A stretch of DNA of 38,576 nt from Spirogloea muscicola. Taxonomy: Eukaryota > Streptophyta > Zygnematophyceae > Spirogloeales > Spirogloeaceae. Of the stretch, positions 20,817 to 32,218 are shown in pieces (position 1 is the first letter of the stretch; every line of letters begins with the position of its first letter). Where the stretch lies: NCBI GenBank assembly GCA_009602725.1, contig WELB01000016.1, positions 1,153,691 to 1,192,266 on the forward strand, read 5' to 3'. The notes beneath the pieces were generated by a model, which was given only the letters and a program-made list of their open reading frames with translations, was not told the origin of the DNA and made no database searches. The position numbers and the translations under genes are program-made.

Positions 20817-20950
20817 ATTCGTAGCTGCTTTGTTTCTCTGTGTGCTTGTCTTTCTTAGCGCTTCCCCTCTCCCCTTCTCGTCCTTTGTTCATTCTCTTTT
20901 GGGCTGGCTTGTCTAGCCCCTATCCTCAATAGGCGAGCCCTTTCTTCTGC
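20817..20950 (+). repeat. Family I tail
   Basis: It follows the stop of 20112-20816 and has one hairpin unit (stem near 20901-20920). The right arm is 'ctagccc' rather than 'ccagccc', which costs one pair. It belongs to the duplicated segment and matches 32090-32218. Confidence 0.75.
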
Positions 20951-21479
20951 CCAACCGTTGGCACGCCGTTCGGCCTTCAACAATCTTCCGCTGCTAACGG
21001 TAGCCCGCCATGGCTACCTGAAAGCATACTTGATTCAGGTGGGGCCCGCAGGATGCTGACCTCGCTTGCCACGAGTGCGGGCATGTCCACCTTGCTTTGA
21101 GGTCACCTGATGTGACCGCAGCGGGGGCCTCCACCGCCGGGTCCGCATGTGCCAGGCCCAGGCTTACCCGTAAATCATCGTAGTTGGGCTTGATGACCAG
21201 AATGGTCAATGGCAGCCCTGGCGGGCTAGCGTCAGCAGCGGAACACTGTTGAAGGCCGAACGGCGTGCCAGCGGCTGGGCAGAGCCCAGTGAGAGGTGAT
21301 GGGGGATGGAGCGTTGAGGGGGCAGCGAGGCAGGGCTTGGGCCAGTAAGTTGAAAGTGACCCAGCAGCGGGGTTGGTCAAGTGCCCTTCCTTGTGTGAGT
21401 GTCCGGGCCCCTGCCCTCGTCTAGTGTTTTGCAGTAGCTTTGTAGTGTAGTCCTTTTTCGGCACTTCTATCTTTGGCTT

Positions 21480-21547
21480 TGGACATTGTCCATCTTATTG
21501 GGCTGGCTTTGCCAGCCCCTCTTCTCTATGGGCGAGCTCTTTCTCCT
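21480..21547 (+). repeat. Isolated hairpin-tail unit
   Basis: 'ttgggctggctttgccagcccc' carries the same stem, followed by 'tctatgggcgagctctttct'. The right-hand duplicate at 32745-32797 has lost the left stem arm. Confidence 0.7.
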
Positions 21548-22375
21548 GCGCCAGGCGCGTCGGGCGCCCGGGTCACGAAGGTCTGGTCGACAAAGGTCTG
21601 TGTCTGCCTCCGGTCAACCCTTGACCTACCCTGACCTGCGGTCCGATCAACAGTGACCTGCCAGGACCGGCGCCAGGAGCTGTGGTGCCGCCATGTGGCG
21701 GCTCCTCGCTGCGCTTCGCAACTACCGGGAAGTAGCCGTATCCAACCTCGGTCAGCTTAGCACTATGGCTTTCCATCAGCTATGTCTACCTATTAACCGT
21801 AATGGTTAACCCCAGATTCACAACAGGCTTGTCATGAGATATTCCGTCGGTGGCTTATTGATGACGATCTGACAAGGCATGTGAGGTGGCTGCACACGTG
21901 GACAACCGAGGCACGTCACCTATCAGTCTAATGGGAAATAAGTTTCGCCAAGACGGCACCTCCAGCTCAGCCCTGGTCATATGAGATACCTAAGCTAACT
22001 TCATTTAAGTACGTGGATTCTGTTGACCATACAAGTGCAGGAACTATGTGTGATGAAGCTTGGAAGCCTCTGATGGCACGTGTTTGGTGGAAAAGAAGGG
22101 TCAGGTTGCCTCGTCTCGACGATGCCTCAAACTGCGCTAATTGCTTTGAACAAAGAAGAGAATGTCACCGACAGCGGGGAGTGTATGGGTCGCATTCAGC
22201 CGGCTGCTAGCTCAAAAAGCTATGCGACAGAGGTAAGAGGGTTTTGCCCCGCAACTTCTTCTGCCACCGTCTTCATGGAAAAATCTCGTAAATTTGAAAC
22301 AAACGAAGGCCAAATGGCCAAGTACAAAGGCAAGCACATCTGAAGACCTACATGACCTACAGCAAATTGACCCGC

Positions 22376-23349
22376 TCACTTACCACGGGTCAAAACATGA
22401 AGGTCGCTAATCGAAGCCTGAATACTAGATGGCAGATACGAAGCCCTTCTGCCACCAACTAGAGCTCGCGCAGCTTTCTGGTGCAAAGCATTTGCCTGAG
22501 CACGCTGCAAACAGGCCGAAAGTCGTCGTCGCAAGAACGACAAGAATGCAGCTGGCAAGCCCATCTCAGCCGAAAACACATTTCTCTGCATGTCGTGTGT
22601 AGCCTAGATTGGCAATACTCTGAAGGAGAGTGAGGAAACGAGGACCTAGACAGCCAAAGATGTCGACTGCTGCTGGCAGGAGCTGATCGCATTGGGGGTA
22701 ATTGGAGTAGTGCTGCAGTTGTTCTGCACCGCCCACTGCGTGGCCAGCGATGTGCGTCGATGCTGGACCTTTACAGGCCTCCGTAACAACGTCATCGACC
22801 AAGGCCCGTGGTCCTCCACCAGGTTGCACGCCCACAATGTCAAGTGTGCGGCGATGATGACGTCCCCGGGCACCCGTGGTGATAGGCATGATGTTGTTCA
22901 CTCCCACGACCGCTCGGTACTTGGCAACGCGCATCAAAGCCGCCACGGCATCGCGGAGGAGGTTGTGGATGCCCAATAGACATCTATAAGCTTGCAAGCG
23001 ACTGTGCCTCTCACCTGAGAAAGTGAGGCAGCCGGAGCTTCCAAAGGTACAGCACTGACGAAGAAGAAGGGATGCTGCCTGGCGCATATTTTCAAAGCAG
23101 TGTTGCTCAATATGCACACAACAGCAGACTGTGTCAAGGCGGAGCTTACATGCAGTTTCTGCTCTTTGTGATGGCATGAAGCGTGCTGCACTTTTGACAG
23201 ACCAATCGATGGTAACAAGAGTGATCATACTGGCCAGGATCAAAGTACTCACGAGGAGCCTGTATCTCTGAATCAAAACAGAAATCATGATGGCTAGATT
23301 GTGCCTCAGGTACTCCTCGAATGACTGCACATGAAGGGCATACTTTCAT
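22376..23349 (-). pseudogene. Family II retroelement 3' fragment, left copy
   Basis: A 254-residue minus-strand frame (23330-22566) contains EQHCFENMRQAASLLLRQC, AYRCLLGIHNLLRDAVAAL, RRTLDIVGVQPGGGPRALVD, DVVTEA and CDQLLPAAVDIFGCLGPRF. This is the same D...DVV plan as family I. After a frame change the C-terminus (LSFLRRRLSACLQRAQANAL, then SISDLHVLTRGK) ends at 22376. An overlapping frame at 23146-23349 encodes a Cys-rich peptide (MKVCPSC, LVCQKC) that is also open in the right copy. Reverse transcriptase itself is absent. The shared architecture and similar endings make families I and II related lineages. Confidence 0.6.
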
Positions 23350-23849
23350 TAGAAACTTTTATATTGATTGTCTTCTCCACATTCTTGTACAGCTTGCAAG
23401 CTCGTTGAAGCTTCTAGAGGTTGTACGTAGTCGGTGCAATCTGGAAATCCAGTAGTACAGATAAGTGGCGGATGCAGTAATGTGTTTGACATGTGTGCCG
23501 ACATACAAGTTCAAACGAAAGGTGACAAGGGGAACAGATTGACATCGACGTTGGCCACAAAGTCAGCAGGTGAATGTCAACAACCTGCAGGTCACAGGGA
23601 TCCTGCAGAAGGTGGTGATGAGCACAGCGGTAAAGTGTTGGAGGCACTCAGAGCATCAACATCAGATTAATGTGACCTTCAACAATATTGATAGACTTCG
23701 GTGGCTAAGGGAAAAGGGTGGTCTCTCAGGGCCGTTCATTCGACCCAGTGGTCGACCTGACCTTGAGTTGGTGGTCTTCGGCCGTCTGTTCCACGGTCGC
23801 CTTTCCACTGCTTCGGTANTCTGCCTAGCCTTTGGCTCCGTCATGAACA

Positions 23850-23915
23850 CCTGTATGCATCTGGCTGGCATTTCACAGCCGATTCTTTCATATCAGCAGC
23901 CGCTTTCTTCTTCGG
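23850..23915 (+). repeat. 'CTGGCTGGC' repeat at the 5' edge of the LRR gene
   Basis: 'ctgtatgcatctggctggca', 'cacagccg' and 'atcagcagccgctttcttct' match 38010-38080 and 385-440. It ends about 100 bp before the first recognisable coding sequence of the LRR gene and may have replaced its 5' end. Confidence 0.6.
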
Positions 23916-24011
23916 CGCAGGTCAGCAGCTCCCCGCCGCCGCTGCCGCTGCCGCCGCCGCCGCCCGCTCCGCCACCAGCAGGCGCCCCCTGCCGCTGGCC
24001 TTGCCACCGCC

Positions 24012-27000
24012 TTGCTAACGCTGCTGTGCCCGTCCTCGTCAGCCACGGCGGTGCCAGCGGGGGAGGCCGCCGCCTCGAGGGGCTTCGGCTCCGCCACCGG
24101 CGCCACTTCAGAGCGCCGCACGGGACGTCAGCTCCTCGCCACGCACCCTGACCGTGAGGCCCTCTCCCTCCAGGCCGGTGCCGCCCCACCCCGGCAGCGA
24201 GGCCGAGCCGCCTCTGACTCTGGCCGACTCCTGGCTGATTCATCGCGTGGCGCGCAGTGGCGGCGCTGCACTCCTTCAAGTCTAAGGTGGGCAGCCCCGC
24301 CATACTGTCCACCTGGGTGGGGAACAACCCCTGCGCCGGCTGCACAACTGCCGGCGCCAACTGCTCCTGGTACGGCATCCAGTGCGACAGCACCGGCCGT
24401 GTCAGCTCGCTGTGAGTGCCACACCCGCCGCCCTGGCTGCCCACTCGCAAATGCTCGTCCTCCCCAGCCTTCTCAGCTTCTCTGCAGACTGCGCTACCGC
24501 AAGGCCCTCACCACTTCGGCACTAGTGAGTGGCACTGGCCCTCTGTCCGCCCTTCTGGATCGAGAGCTACCACGGCACCAGCGCCATCAGTGCATCCAGT
24601 ACGTTGGATCTGACACCAGTACAATTCTCTTCATCCCCCAGAGTGGTGGTGAATGCCAACCTGAATGGCACCATCACGTCCTCCATCGGCAGCCTGGCCG
24701 GGCTGACGCGATTGTAAGATCTCCTATGGTCATGGGCTACCTCAAGTGGCAGCTGATCACCACAAGCTGGTCGCTGCAATGTGCAAGATATTTTCGTTGG
24801 ACTGTGACGCTTTGGAGAGAAAGAAGCACTTACTGTATCTGTGACAATGTCTTAGGCACCTCTATGGCAATCGACTAACAGGATCAATTCCGAGCACCAT
24901 TGGACAGCTGGCAAAGCTAGACCTCCTGTCAGTACTCAACTTGACATTCACCTTGTTTTTGGTGGTCATTGCAAAGGTCTGCCACAGAGTCTCTGCAGGC
25001 ATGTGCAATTGCTTGATTGCGGATAGGTTTCCCTCAGAACCTGATGAACTCTAGTGCAAGCAGGAATCTTGATCACAACTTTTTGGCTGGGAGCATCCCA
25101 CGCTCCATCGGACAGCTAGCGCAATTGAGCCTGCTGTGAGTGTCCAGAAGATGATTAAGTATATTGGGTGTTATTTACTTGTATCAGAACTACTGCTCGG
25201 CATGATAAAGATTCCGCGTTCAAATCTGTCGGTGACAATATCCTATGCCTCTGCAAGGCTTCAAACTTCACAAACCCCTCCACACGTCTCCCACAGGAAT
25301 CTCAGACTGGCTGTCTCAACCGATATTGCAAGTTGAATCTTTTCAGCCAATTACACTTGGTGTTGTGGGCTCGGGGATGTTCAATCTCATTTCCACCTCC
25401 GAATCTGCTGACTTCATCCAAATTTGCACGATACTGGTGCAGCCATCTTTGCTGCAACAATCTGACAGGAGCGATACCAAATACCATCACGAACCTCACC
25501 AACCTTGCAATTCTGTCAGTTCTCTTTGTCAAGCAACCTTCATCGAGCCTCATAGCAAAGACTGCCAGTCTGAAGGCACTTTGCCTATCCTCATATGTGA
25601 AATTAAATTGTGAGCTGTAGGTTCCACCATTGCATTGGCAGAGATAAGACCTCTCTTACTGCATTCGAGGCAACTTAGGCAAAAGGCCTGTACATCATTT
25701 GCTCGCTCTCAAAGCTGTACTTGGTTCTTTCCGTCCAGCATCATGGACAACAATGGCTTCACAGGCAAAATACCATCCAACATTGAGGGCATGTCTAAGC
25801 TTCTGAAAATGTAAGTGGCAGAGCACCATAGCTCTGTACTCTGTCTTATGAAGAGAAGAAGCCTGTCCTTGCCTGATGTAAAACAATAGCTGATGCATAA
25901 TAGTTGGCCTCTTTTGTATAAATTGCTGATACTTAATTGCGTAGATGCTTGCATCACATTTAGAACTAGACTGACATACAATGACAAGGCTCGCTGGACA
26001 AAGCTCTCTGCAAGACATCTCAAAATTCCTTGACTTGCTTGGCAGTCAATTGGCCCATAACAAGCTGACGGGCCGAATCCCTTTCTTCTACGACTCCTTC
26101 ACCAGTCCTCGCTTGCCTGAACTTATAGTCGTGTATGTGCTGCGGCTCATCATGCTACCCTCTTGACTACTCTGTCAACATTCGAAGCCATGAAGTGTGC
26201 AACGATGAGCAACTACTCTGCTTGATTGTTGGTGCAAAAGGGAGGACTTGACTGACTTTTTGTGCTGTTGACTCCGCGCAGGGATCTATCATACAACAAC
26301 CTCACTGGATTCTTTCCTATCAGCCTGACTCTAATTAAGACCATTCAAATCATGTGAGCATTGCCCCACCGATGTGAGAGCATACTTGTTGCGAGTTAGA
26401 TGCCGCTTGAGACGCAGATTGGCGTGTGTTCAGAAACAAGTCAGGCCCTCAGCATAGGACCCTTCATTCCCAACCTGACCCTCTGACAGAAATTTAGCAC
26501 TTGACTTTGAATTCGGTGCATGACCCAGCTACATCTTGGCCCATGCCCAATTGTAGATTCTGTTTATCAGCTGATCGTCAAAGCATGCTGCCGCTGAAAG
26601 TCAGTCGTCCTCGTTGTGATGTAGCAATCTTGCTGGAAATAAATTGACCGGCACAATCTATGCTCGCGTCGGGAGTTTGGGATTGCTGACGAAATTGTGA
26701 GCTGCTTTACAATGATCAGCTCTGCACAGTATTTGTACGAGAAATATTGTGTGCATGTTTGCTGTATCATGCTTGAAATTTTTTCACTCTCACATATACC
26801 TTGTTGTGAATTGCCATTATCTGTTGTCGCCAGTGATGTTTCGAAGAACAACTTCCAAGGTGGCTTCCCGTCGAGCTTATATCCACTTCTCAACAAGACG
26901 CATCTGAACTATGTCAATGTTTCTGGGAATTTCTTGACTGGCCCAGTCTCGGGTGTGAGAGTCAACATCTCCAATAATTGCTTCAAATTTCAGGCAAAAC

Positions 27001-30000
27001 AGAGGCCGCCTTCAGTGTGCGCAGCACAGTTGGCTCCACGTAATGACCCTTTGCACGACCAACTGCATCCTAGCATCTGTAAGCATGGAGGCAGTTAGCG
27101 ATCAGCGAGCTCAGAAGATAAAAAATGCCTTGGACTTGTCCTAGATCAGCTTGCATAGACATCTGCAGGAGAAAAGGAAATCTACTAAGCCATAAGGATG
27201 TCACTGAACTTCCACATCCTTGATCAGAGCTCCTCTTGATCATTTCTCTTTGTGTGCACATGCAGCATGCAATACTACCGAAGACATACCCACCTGCAAC
27301 AATCTTGGTGTAGAGTATGATCAAGAATGCAGTCATGCAGTTTGCAAGTAGGCCAAAAGCACTTTGACCCAGCAACAGACGCACACAATGCCTCCTATAG
27401 GTCTCCTAAAATACATGATCTGCTCCACATTCGGCTCGCTGGTTGACCACCAAAGCACTCGAGATGACTCGTTTATTTGGACTTTTCAGCTCCCACAATC
27501 TCATGATGTCATGTGACCCACCATGAACATGGAAGCTCGTGTAAGAAAGCTGGATGTTACTTGTGTGTGTTGATCTGCAGTAGCACAAGTGCACGGTGCC
27601 ACTTGTTCCAATACGACGATGGACAACCGTGTGCGACTCCAACTGGAGGTCACTCATACCAATGCTCCAATCTCACCTGCTTGTAAGTGAATCCCAGTCT
27701 GACAAACCTACAGCAATCAACCTCTGTTTGTCTGTGGTTCGACGTGGAAAGAAGGACAAGTTGCTTGCTTCAAACTTCTCGAAAGCGCAGCTTAAGTACG
27801 AATAGCTCACTGCACTTCGTTGCAGTAGCATGAGGAACGCCTCAATCTGCTTCAGTTCCTGCAGTGTTGAGGATTGATACTTGGAATCATAACAGCTGAC
27901 CTCTGTACAGATTGATCCTCACCATCTACATGGACGACAATGTTGACACCTCACAGGTTTCCATTTACCTGCACAGGGCTGGTACATGCACATTCCAAAG
28001 TGTGCGCACACCGGTTATCAACCACACATGCACTGATGTTGCCCAGCTCAATCTTGGGTGGAGTGTGAATTGCTTTGACGCCCGCTGTGCAAGGTAACAA
28101 GCTGAAGCCATCTGAAACTCCGGTTCATATAGCTGACTACAGGGGTACAGATCCAGCACTTAGGACTTACCGTCGACGATGTTTTCAACCAACAACTTCT
28201 GAACCACCACTTCCTGGAACATTTCCGAAAATGCCCTACAGAGCCAGTAGGGCATGCAGTGTAAACATTGACCCGTTAAGTTGTTGATTATTGCATGGTC
28301 CACCTAGCAGATACTGCACCCATTCCGACTCCAATGTTCTAGTCCCGGCATGGTCTGCTCTGGTAACAGGGCTGCAAACCTCAGGTTGAAACCAAGCCAT
28401 GATGCACCATCATATGCTATTTCCTTGAGCTAAATTCCACTCCATGCGTACTTTGTTGACAGCAATGGATCATGCACCCTGCGACAAGTATACAATACCT
28501 CCAAAGATTGTCAGACTTCAAATAGTGGCCTGACGTACTCCAGCACCTTCTGCGAGTAAGCTGTCAATACTTGTTATCGAGAGGACCTGCTTTTCCTCAT
28601 AGCAAGCTTTGCGTCATGTATAGCTTCCTTGTCCATAGACACTGCTGAAGACACTATACATGATTGATGCATCAAGGGATGCCATGGTGGCATGTTGACG
28701 TCAGCATTCATAGATAAGCGAGATCGTTCGGCATCCACAAAGAGAAAGAGCTTGTGGAGATACTCACCCCGGGAAGTGAATGTGACAAGGCCTCAGCCAA
28801 GCTAAGCGTCTCAAGCTCCCGGATCAAGTCAAACCGTAGACTTTGCATGTCGCAAGTCCCTAAGCCTGATCCAGCCTTGATACCTTCTGTTGATCAGTGG
28901 TGCCGGCTTTTGCAACTTGCAAAACAATTACACTGATGGAGCAAAGTGCGTTCTGGCCGCCACCGATTACGAGTGTGCCAATACCACATGCTTGTACGTA
29001 AAGCCTTGCCCTTTTGTACAGTACAGTACACTAGAACAAACCATTGAAGAAGTGTCTTCCGTAATACATTGGCACAGAAGGTTAGCTAGCCAATGCTGAC
29101 ATGGACTACTTGTTGTTTGGCATGTCCATTTTCTAGTCATTGCAAGCTTATGATGGTGATTGACCTGTCGCACTCTTGACAGACGGACTCAGAATTGCCT
29201 AGGAGCCATCTAAAGCATCCCAACAACTTCTTATAAGGCGACTCGTGCAAGTATGTGGATGACGTTAATGTGGTGTACATCTGCAGGGAGGGCACTTGCA
29301 CCGCAACATACAATGGCAGAACGAGCTGCAACCCCTATGTATACTTGGACCCATATGGCTATAGAGAGTTTTCAAGTCCTTGCACTATCTACACTTGCAA
29401 TCCAGCGTAAGCGGCCTCAATCTTTCCGGATCTCAGTGTAGTCAACCGGCTCTTTGGATGTGGATGGTGATTCTCAACTTGCCACTGAGAGATGGCTGGC
29501 TGTCTACTTTCTGACGACGTGCCACTGAGATATGGCAGGCTGTCTACTTAATGGGGTGCTTGTCAGCTGTACATAGTCCGCCTGACTTGCTCTGTACTCA
29601 CTATTCCTGTCCTTGTCCATGTTGACAGCACCCTTATGTGTTCCAACATAGATCCAGCCCCGAACACAACCGTGTGCAGCGCTGACATAGACTCGTGCGA
29701 CTTCATCCATACATGCGAGTAAGGCGAAGGGTGACTTTTAAGGCCATCCAAAGGAAGATGTCAGTAGTATAGGCCGCCCCACAGTGCACCAAAATGTGAA
29801 GGAAACTGGCAGTATGATTGTCCGGGGACTCAAGCAACACAGCCTGTCTTATGCTCAAACAACACAGCCTTTGCCTTACACAAAACAAGTTGTTTCTGAT
29901 GCTCAAATCCTTTGATGTCGGGCAACTCAAGTAGATCTGCTGTTTAAACTATGATAAAGGTATATTACCTATGCTTCAAGGGTAGCATCCAACCGTGGCT

Positions 30001-30995
30001 TGCAGAGGACGCTTGTGAGAGTCTACTGCAAGCTTGACATTGAGGCATTGCCAGTATCTCACTTGCTTGCTGCTCGATTGATGTGGCCACCTGGATGCAG
30101 TGGTGTCGGCGGGTGTGATCCCAACAAGTATCATACGGCTGCCAATGGCACAGCTTGCGGCCCTCAAACTGGATTGTTCTGCCAAACATGGGAATGCAGG
30201 TTTCACATCTGAGGAGAAAACGCACCGAGATTGTCTGTTACGCCTGAGAGCTTCTTTACTGCTACTAGATGTTGATAAGCATCGAGTATTGATGTCTCAG
30301 ATGTTAGTTTTGACCAATGTTTGTTGCATATGGCAGGCTGGGCCAGTGCCAGACTGTGACAATCTTCCCGGATGGCACCATCTGTGACACAGAGTACAAC
30401 CCCAACACTGTCAACGCCATTGACTCTCAATGCCTGATCAGCTCGTGCATGTGAGCATCCGTCCATGATAAATCTAGGGGTGCAAGTTTCACAAGAAGCT
30501 GCATGGTACTCTGTCATCGGGTCCTCTTTTGCAGTATCTCTTTATAATCTGCACTTGACATCTGTATTGGGCTTGTGAGCGCTTGCCACACCACCTGCCA
30601 TCCGTGCAAATCACCACAGACATACAACAAGGTGCCCGCTTTGCTACTCAATTTTGCGTACCGCAAAGTTGTTGCAATGTCATCACCACTCTCACTTTCA
30701 ATGTTGTAACTTCCGTGGAGCCAGTGACGGAGAATGTACCAACTTCGCCGGCAACAAGCCAGCCGGCACCGTGTGCTTGCCACCTGCTGAGCTGTATGAC
30801 GAGCCCTACATCTTTGGGACATGCGAGAGCGACGAATGCTGTGCCCACTGCGATGATGCAGGGAAGTGCGACAGGGACATCAGGGATGGGCAGAGCTGCA
30901 CCAAGTGTTCAACTTTTTGTGGTGAAGGATCAAGTGGGTGTGAGCCCAACGGTTGCAGCTGCCTAAGTACCTATTGCAGGCACAATAGCCATTGA
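24012..30995 (+). CDS. Multi-exon LRR protein with C-terminal array of four-cysteine repeats, 5' end unresolved
   Basis: Exon model: (start unresolved)-24153, 24258-24411, 24642-24713, 24856-24927, 25064-25135, 25443-25514, 25739-25810, 26046-26132, 26282-26353, 26625-26696, 26834-27039, 27266-27314, 27581-27682, 27977-28093, 28463-28555, 28898-28993, 29287-29406, 29629-29718, 30101-30199, 30337-30450, 30725-30995 (TGA). All 20 introns (104-382 bp) are GT-AG and the frame stays open throughout, giving about 745 residues. A hydrophobic stretch near 24000 resembles a signal peptide. Next come an LRR N-cap (ALHSFKSK, then a Cys/Trp-rich segment), nine LRRs of plant type (NxLTGxIP) and nine Cys-rich units with many N-glycosylation sequons. 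No transmembrane segment or kinase is visible, so a secreted or wall-associated receptor-like protein is likely. The ligand is unknown. No in-frame ATG lies between the stop at 23826 and 24012, so the start codon is either on an unseen upstream exon or lost to the repeat at 23850-23915. Exon borders are read by eye; the acceptor at 27977 (versus 27911) is the least certain. Confidence 0.8.
24258..27039 (+). other. LRR block: N-cap exon plus nine LRR exons
   Basis: The cap exon (24258-24411) ends in a phase-2 split codon. Seven of the nine LRR exons are exactly 72 bp (24 residues). The one at 26046 is 87 bp, and the last (26834-27039) carries an LRR plus a second LRR-like segment (VSGNFLTGPVSG) and a post-LRR Cys-containing stretch. 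Every LRR exon begins by completing a hydrophobic codon split after its second base. This one-repeat-per-exon, phase-2 organisation is known from plant LRR receptor genes. Core motifs include NRLTGSIPSTIGQLAKL, NNLTGAIPNTITNLTNL and NNLTGFFPISLTLIKTI. Confidence 0.85.
27266..30995 (+). other. Cys-repeat block: nine exons, one four-cysteine unit each, plus a Cys-rich tail
   Basis: After a 49-bp linker exon (two Cys), exons starting at 27581, 27977, 28463, 28898, 29287, 29629, 30101, 30337 and 30725 each encode one unit fitting C-x(9-13)-C-x(6-17)-C-x(4-5)-C. The introns between units are all phase 2. A Gly/Asp/Asn-Gly-Thr type turn often precedes the second Cys (NGTAC, DGTIC, AGTVC). The unit at 28463 lacks the fourth Cys. 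The last exon continues into a dense Cys run (DECCAHC, CTKCSTFC, GCSC) and then stops. The spacing faintly recalls ADAM-type cysteine-rich modules, but I do not recognise the family. Confidence 0.75.
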
Positions 30996-30999
30996 TGGA

Positions 31000-31600
31000 T
31001 GCAAATGTGAATCATATGCTGCCGAGCAATATTTTCTCAATGGCCGTGTTCTTAAGGACAAGCCACGGTGGGTACTGGTAGCCTCAGTAAACTGAAGATC
31101 TCAAGAATATTGGAAAGGCACGGACATTACGAGCCCGATATGAAATTCCGCCGTGCGCTTGTTTGGGACACAGAGTCGCTGATATGTTGATTTGGCCTGC
31201 TTCAACTGCAAGGGATGCCACTTCACCATCTTCGATGCTTTTTGAAGGCAACTTACTGAGGGCCATACAGTCAGGGGCCTCAGCTCCTCGGGGCCGCTCG
31301 CCCGGCCGATCCCCACCCTGGCCCCCGGTTTTCTTTCTAGTTGGCCCGCCTGTACCTCCAAGACTTACTCCGGTTCTCTACCAATGTAACGGGCAAGAGG
31401 CCCAGGGTGGACAGGGCACCCCGCAGAGTGCAATACACGACCAGTTCCCGTATGCTCAAATCAACTATGTAATCGCACCTATTAATTGTCAGTCAGCCTG
31501 TCCGTCCCAATACTGGCCCAAGCCCTGCCTCTCTGCCCGCTCAGAGATGGAGCTCAACCGCTCCATCTCCCATCACCTCTCAGCGGGTTCTGTCGCACGC
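31000..31600. other. No gene recognised
   Basis: This is the 3' flank of the LRR gene and the approach to the right duplicate. Open frames here have no domain. 31600-31636 already matches family I sequence found at 4801-4850. Confidence 0.4.
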
Positions 31601-31636
31601 CTCGTAGACCTTGTGGCCACCCACAAGCCGGCCGGC

Positions 31637-32089
31637 CACGTCTTATCCTGCACGTGGTGACCACCCACGCATACTACCGCTCACACGCAGCCCAGTGTGC
31701 CGTCAAGGTTGGGTATGCGGTCGCCTGCGCCGCTCGAGCTAAGGAGCTCAAAAATGTCAATCATCCGCGCGAAGACGAATTCTTCCCGCTGGCCATTGAC
31801 GCGCATTGGGCGTTGGGCGCTCGGTGGCTCGAGCTGCTCAACCAGCTCGCCCGCCACGCCATCGTCCGCCGCTTCCATGGGGAGCCGGTGGACTTTCCTG
31901 CGGCCGGGTCGCTGGCGCAAGTGTAACGTATGCGCCTGGCCGTCTCGCTGCAGCGGTCCATGGCCCGCGCGCTGCACCTGCGTGCCGGCAGAGCCCTCGC
32001 TGCTGCCTCTGGCTCTGGTCAGGGGACCCACTTCCAGGAGCCTAGCTTCTCTGACCTGCGGCTGCTTAGCAGGGGGTACTGAGTGATTC
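31637..32089 (+). pseudogene. Family I retroelement 3' fragment with premature TAA at 31924
   Basis: This is the right-hand partner of 20390-20816 in the large direct duplication. The frame reads AKELKNVNHPREDEFFPLAI and EPVDFPAAGSLAQV, then TAA (31924-31926) where the left copy has TAC (Tyr). Beyond the stop the frame continues RMRLAVSLQRSMARALHLRA to the DLRLLSRGY end. One base change therefore inactivates this copy. Confidence 0.65.
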
Positions 32090-32218
32090 GTAGCTGCTAT
32101 TGTTTCTCTGTGCGCTTGTCTTTCTTAGCGCTTCTCCTGGGCCCCTTCTCGTCCTTTGTTCATTCTCTTTTGGGCTGGCCTGTCCAGCCCTTACCCTCAG
32201 TGGGCGAGCCCTTTCTTC
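32090..32218 (+). repeat. Family I tail, right duplicate
   Basis: One hairpin unit with stem arms 'gggctgg' and 'ccagccc' (32172-32190) follows the family I end. The loop 'cctgt' differs from the left copy. Confidence 0.75.

Larger units (their letters stand above)
20390..23690. repeat. Large direct duplication, left copy
   Basis: It matches 31650-35680 base by base over most of its length, with scattered substitutions and small indels. It contains a family I 3' end (+), its tail, noncoding sequence 20950-21960, and a family II 3' end (-). The match is interrupted at 21958, where the right copy has about 730 extra bases. Confidence 0.8.

Noticed and set aside
25294-25337. Extra LRR exon after the AG near 25293
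   Set aside because: The phase fits, but the frame reads NLRLAVSTDIAS and stops, with no LRR motif; the chain works better when it is skipped.
27911-27976. Longer version of the exon at 27977 starting at 27911
   Set aside because: The frame is open, but all sibling units start two to four residues before the first Cys, which favours the acceptor at 27976.
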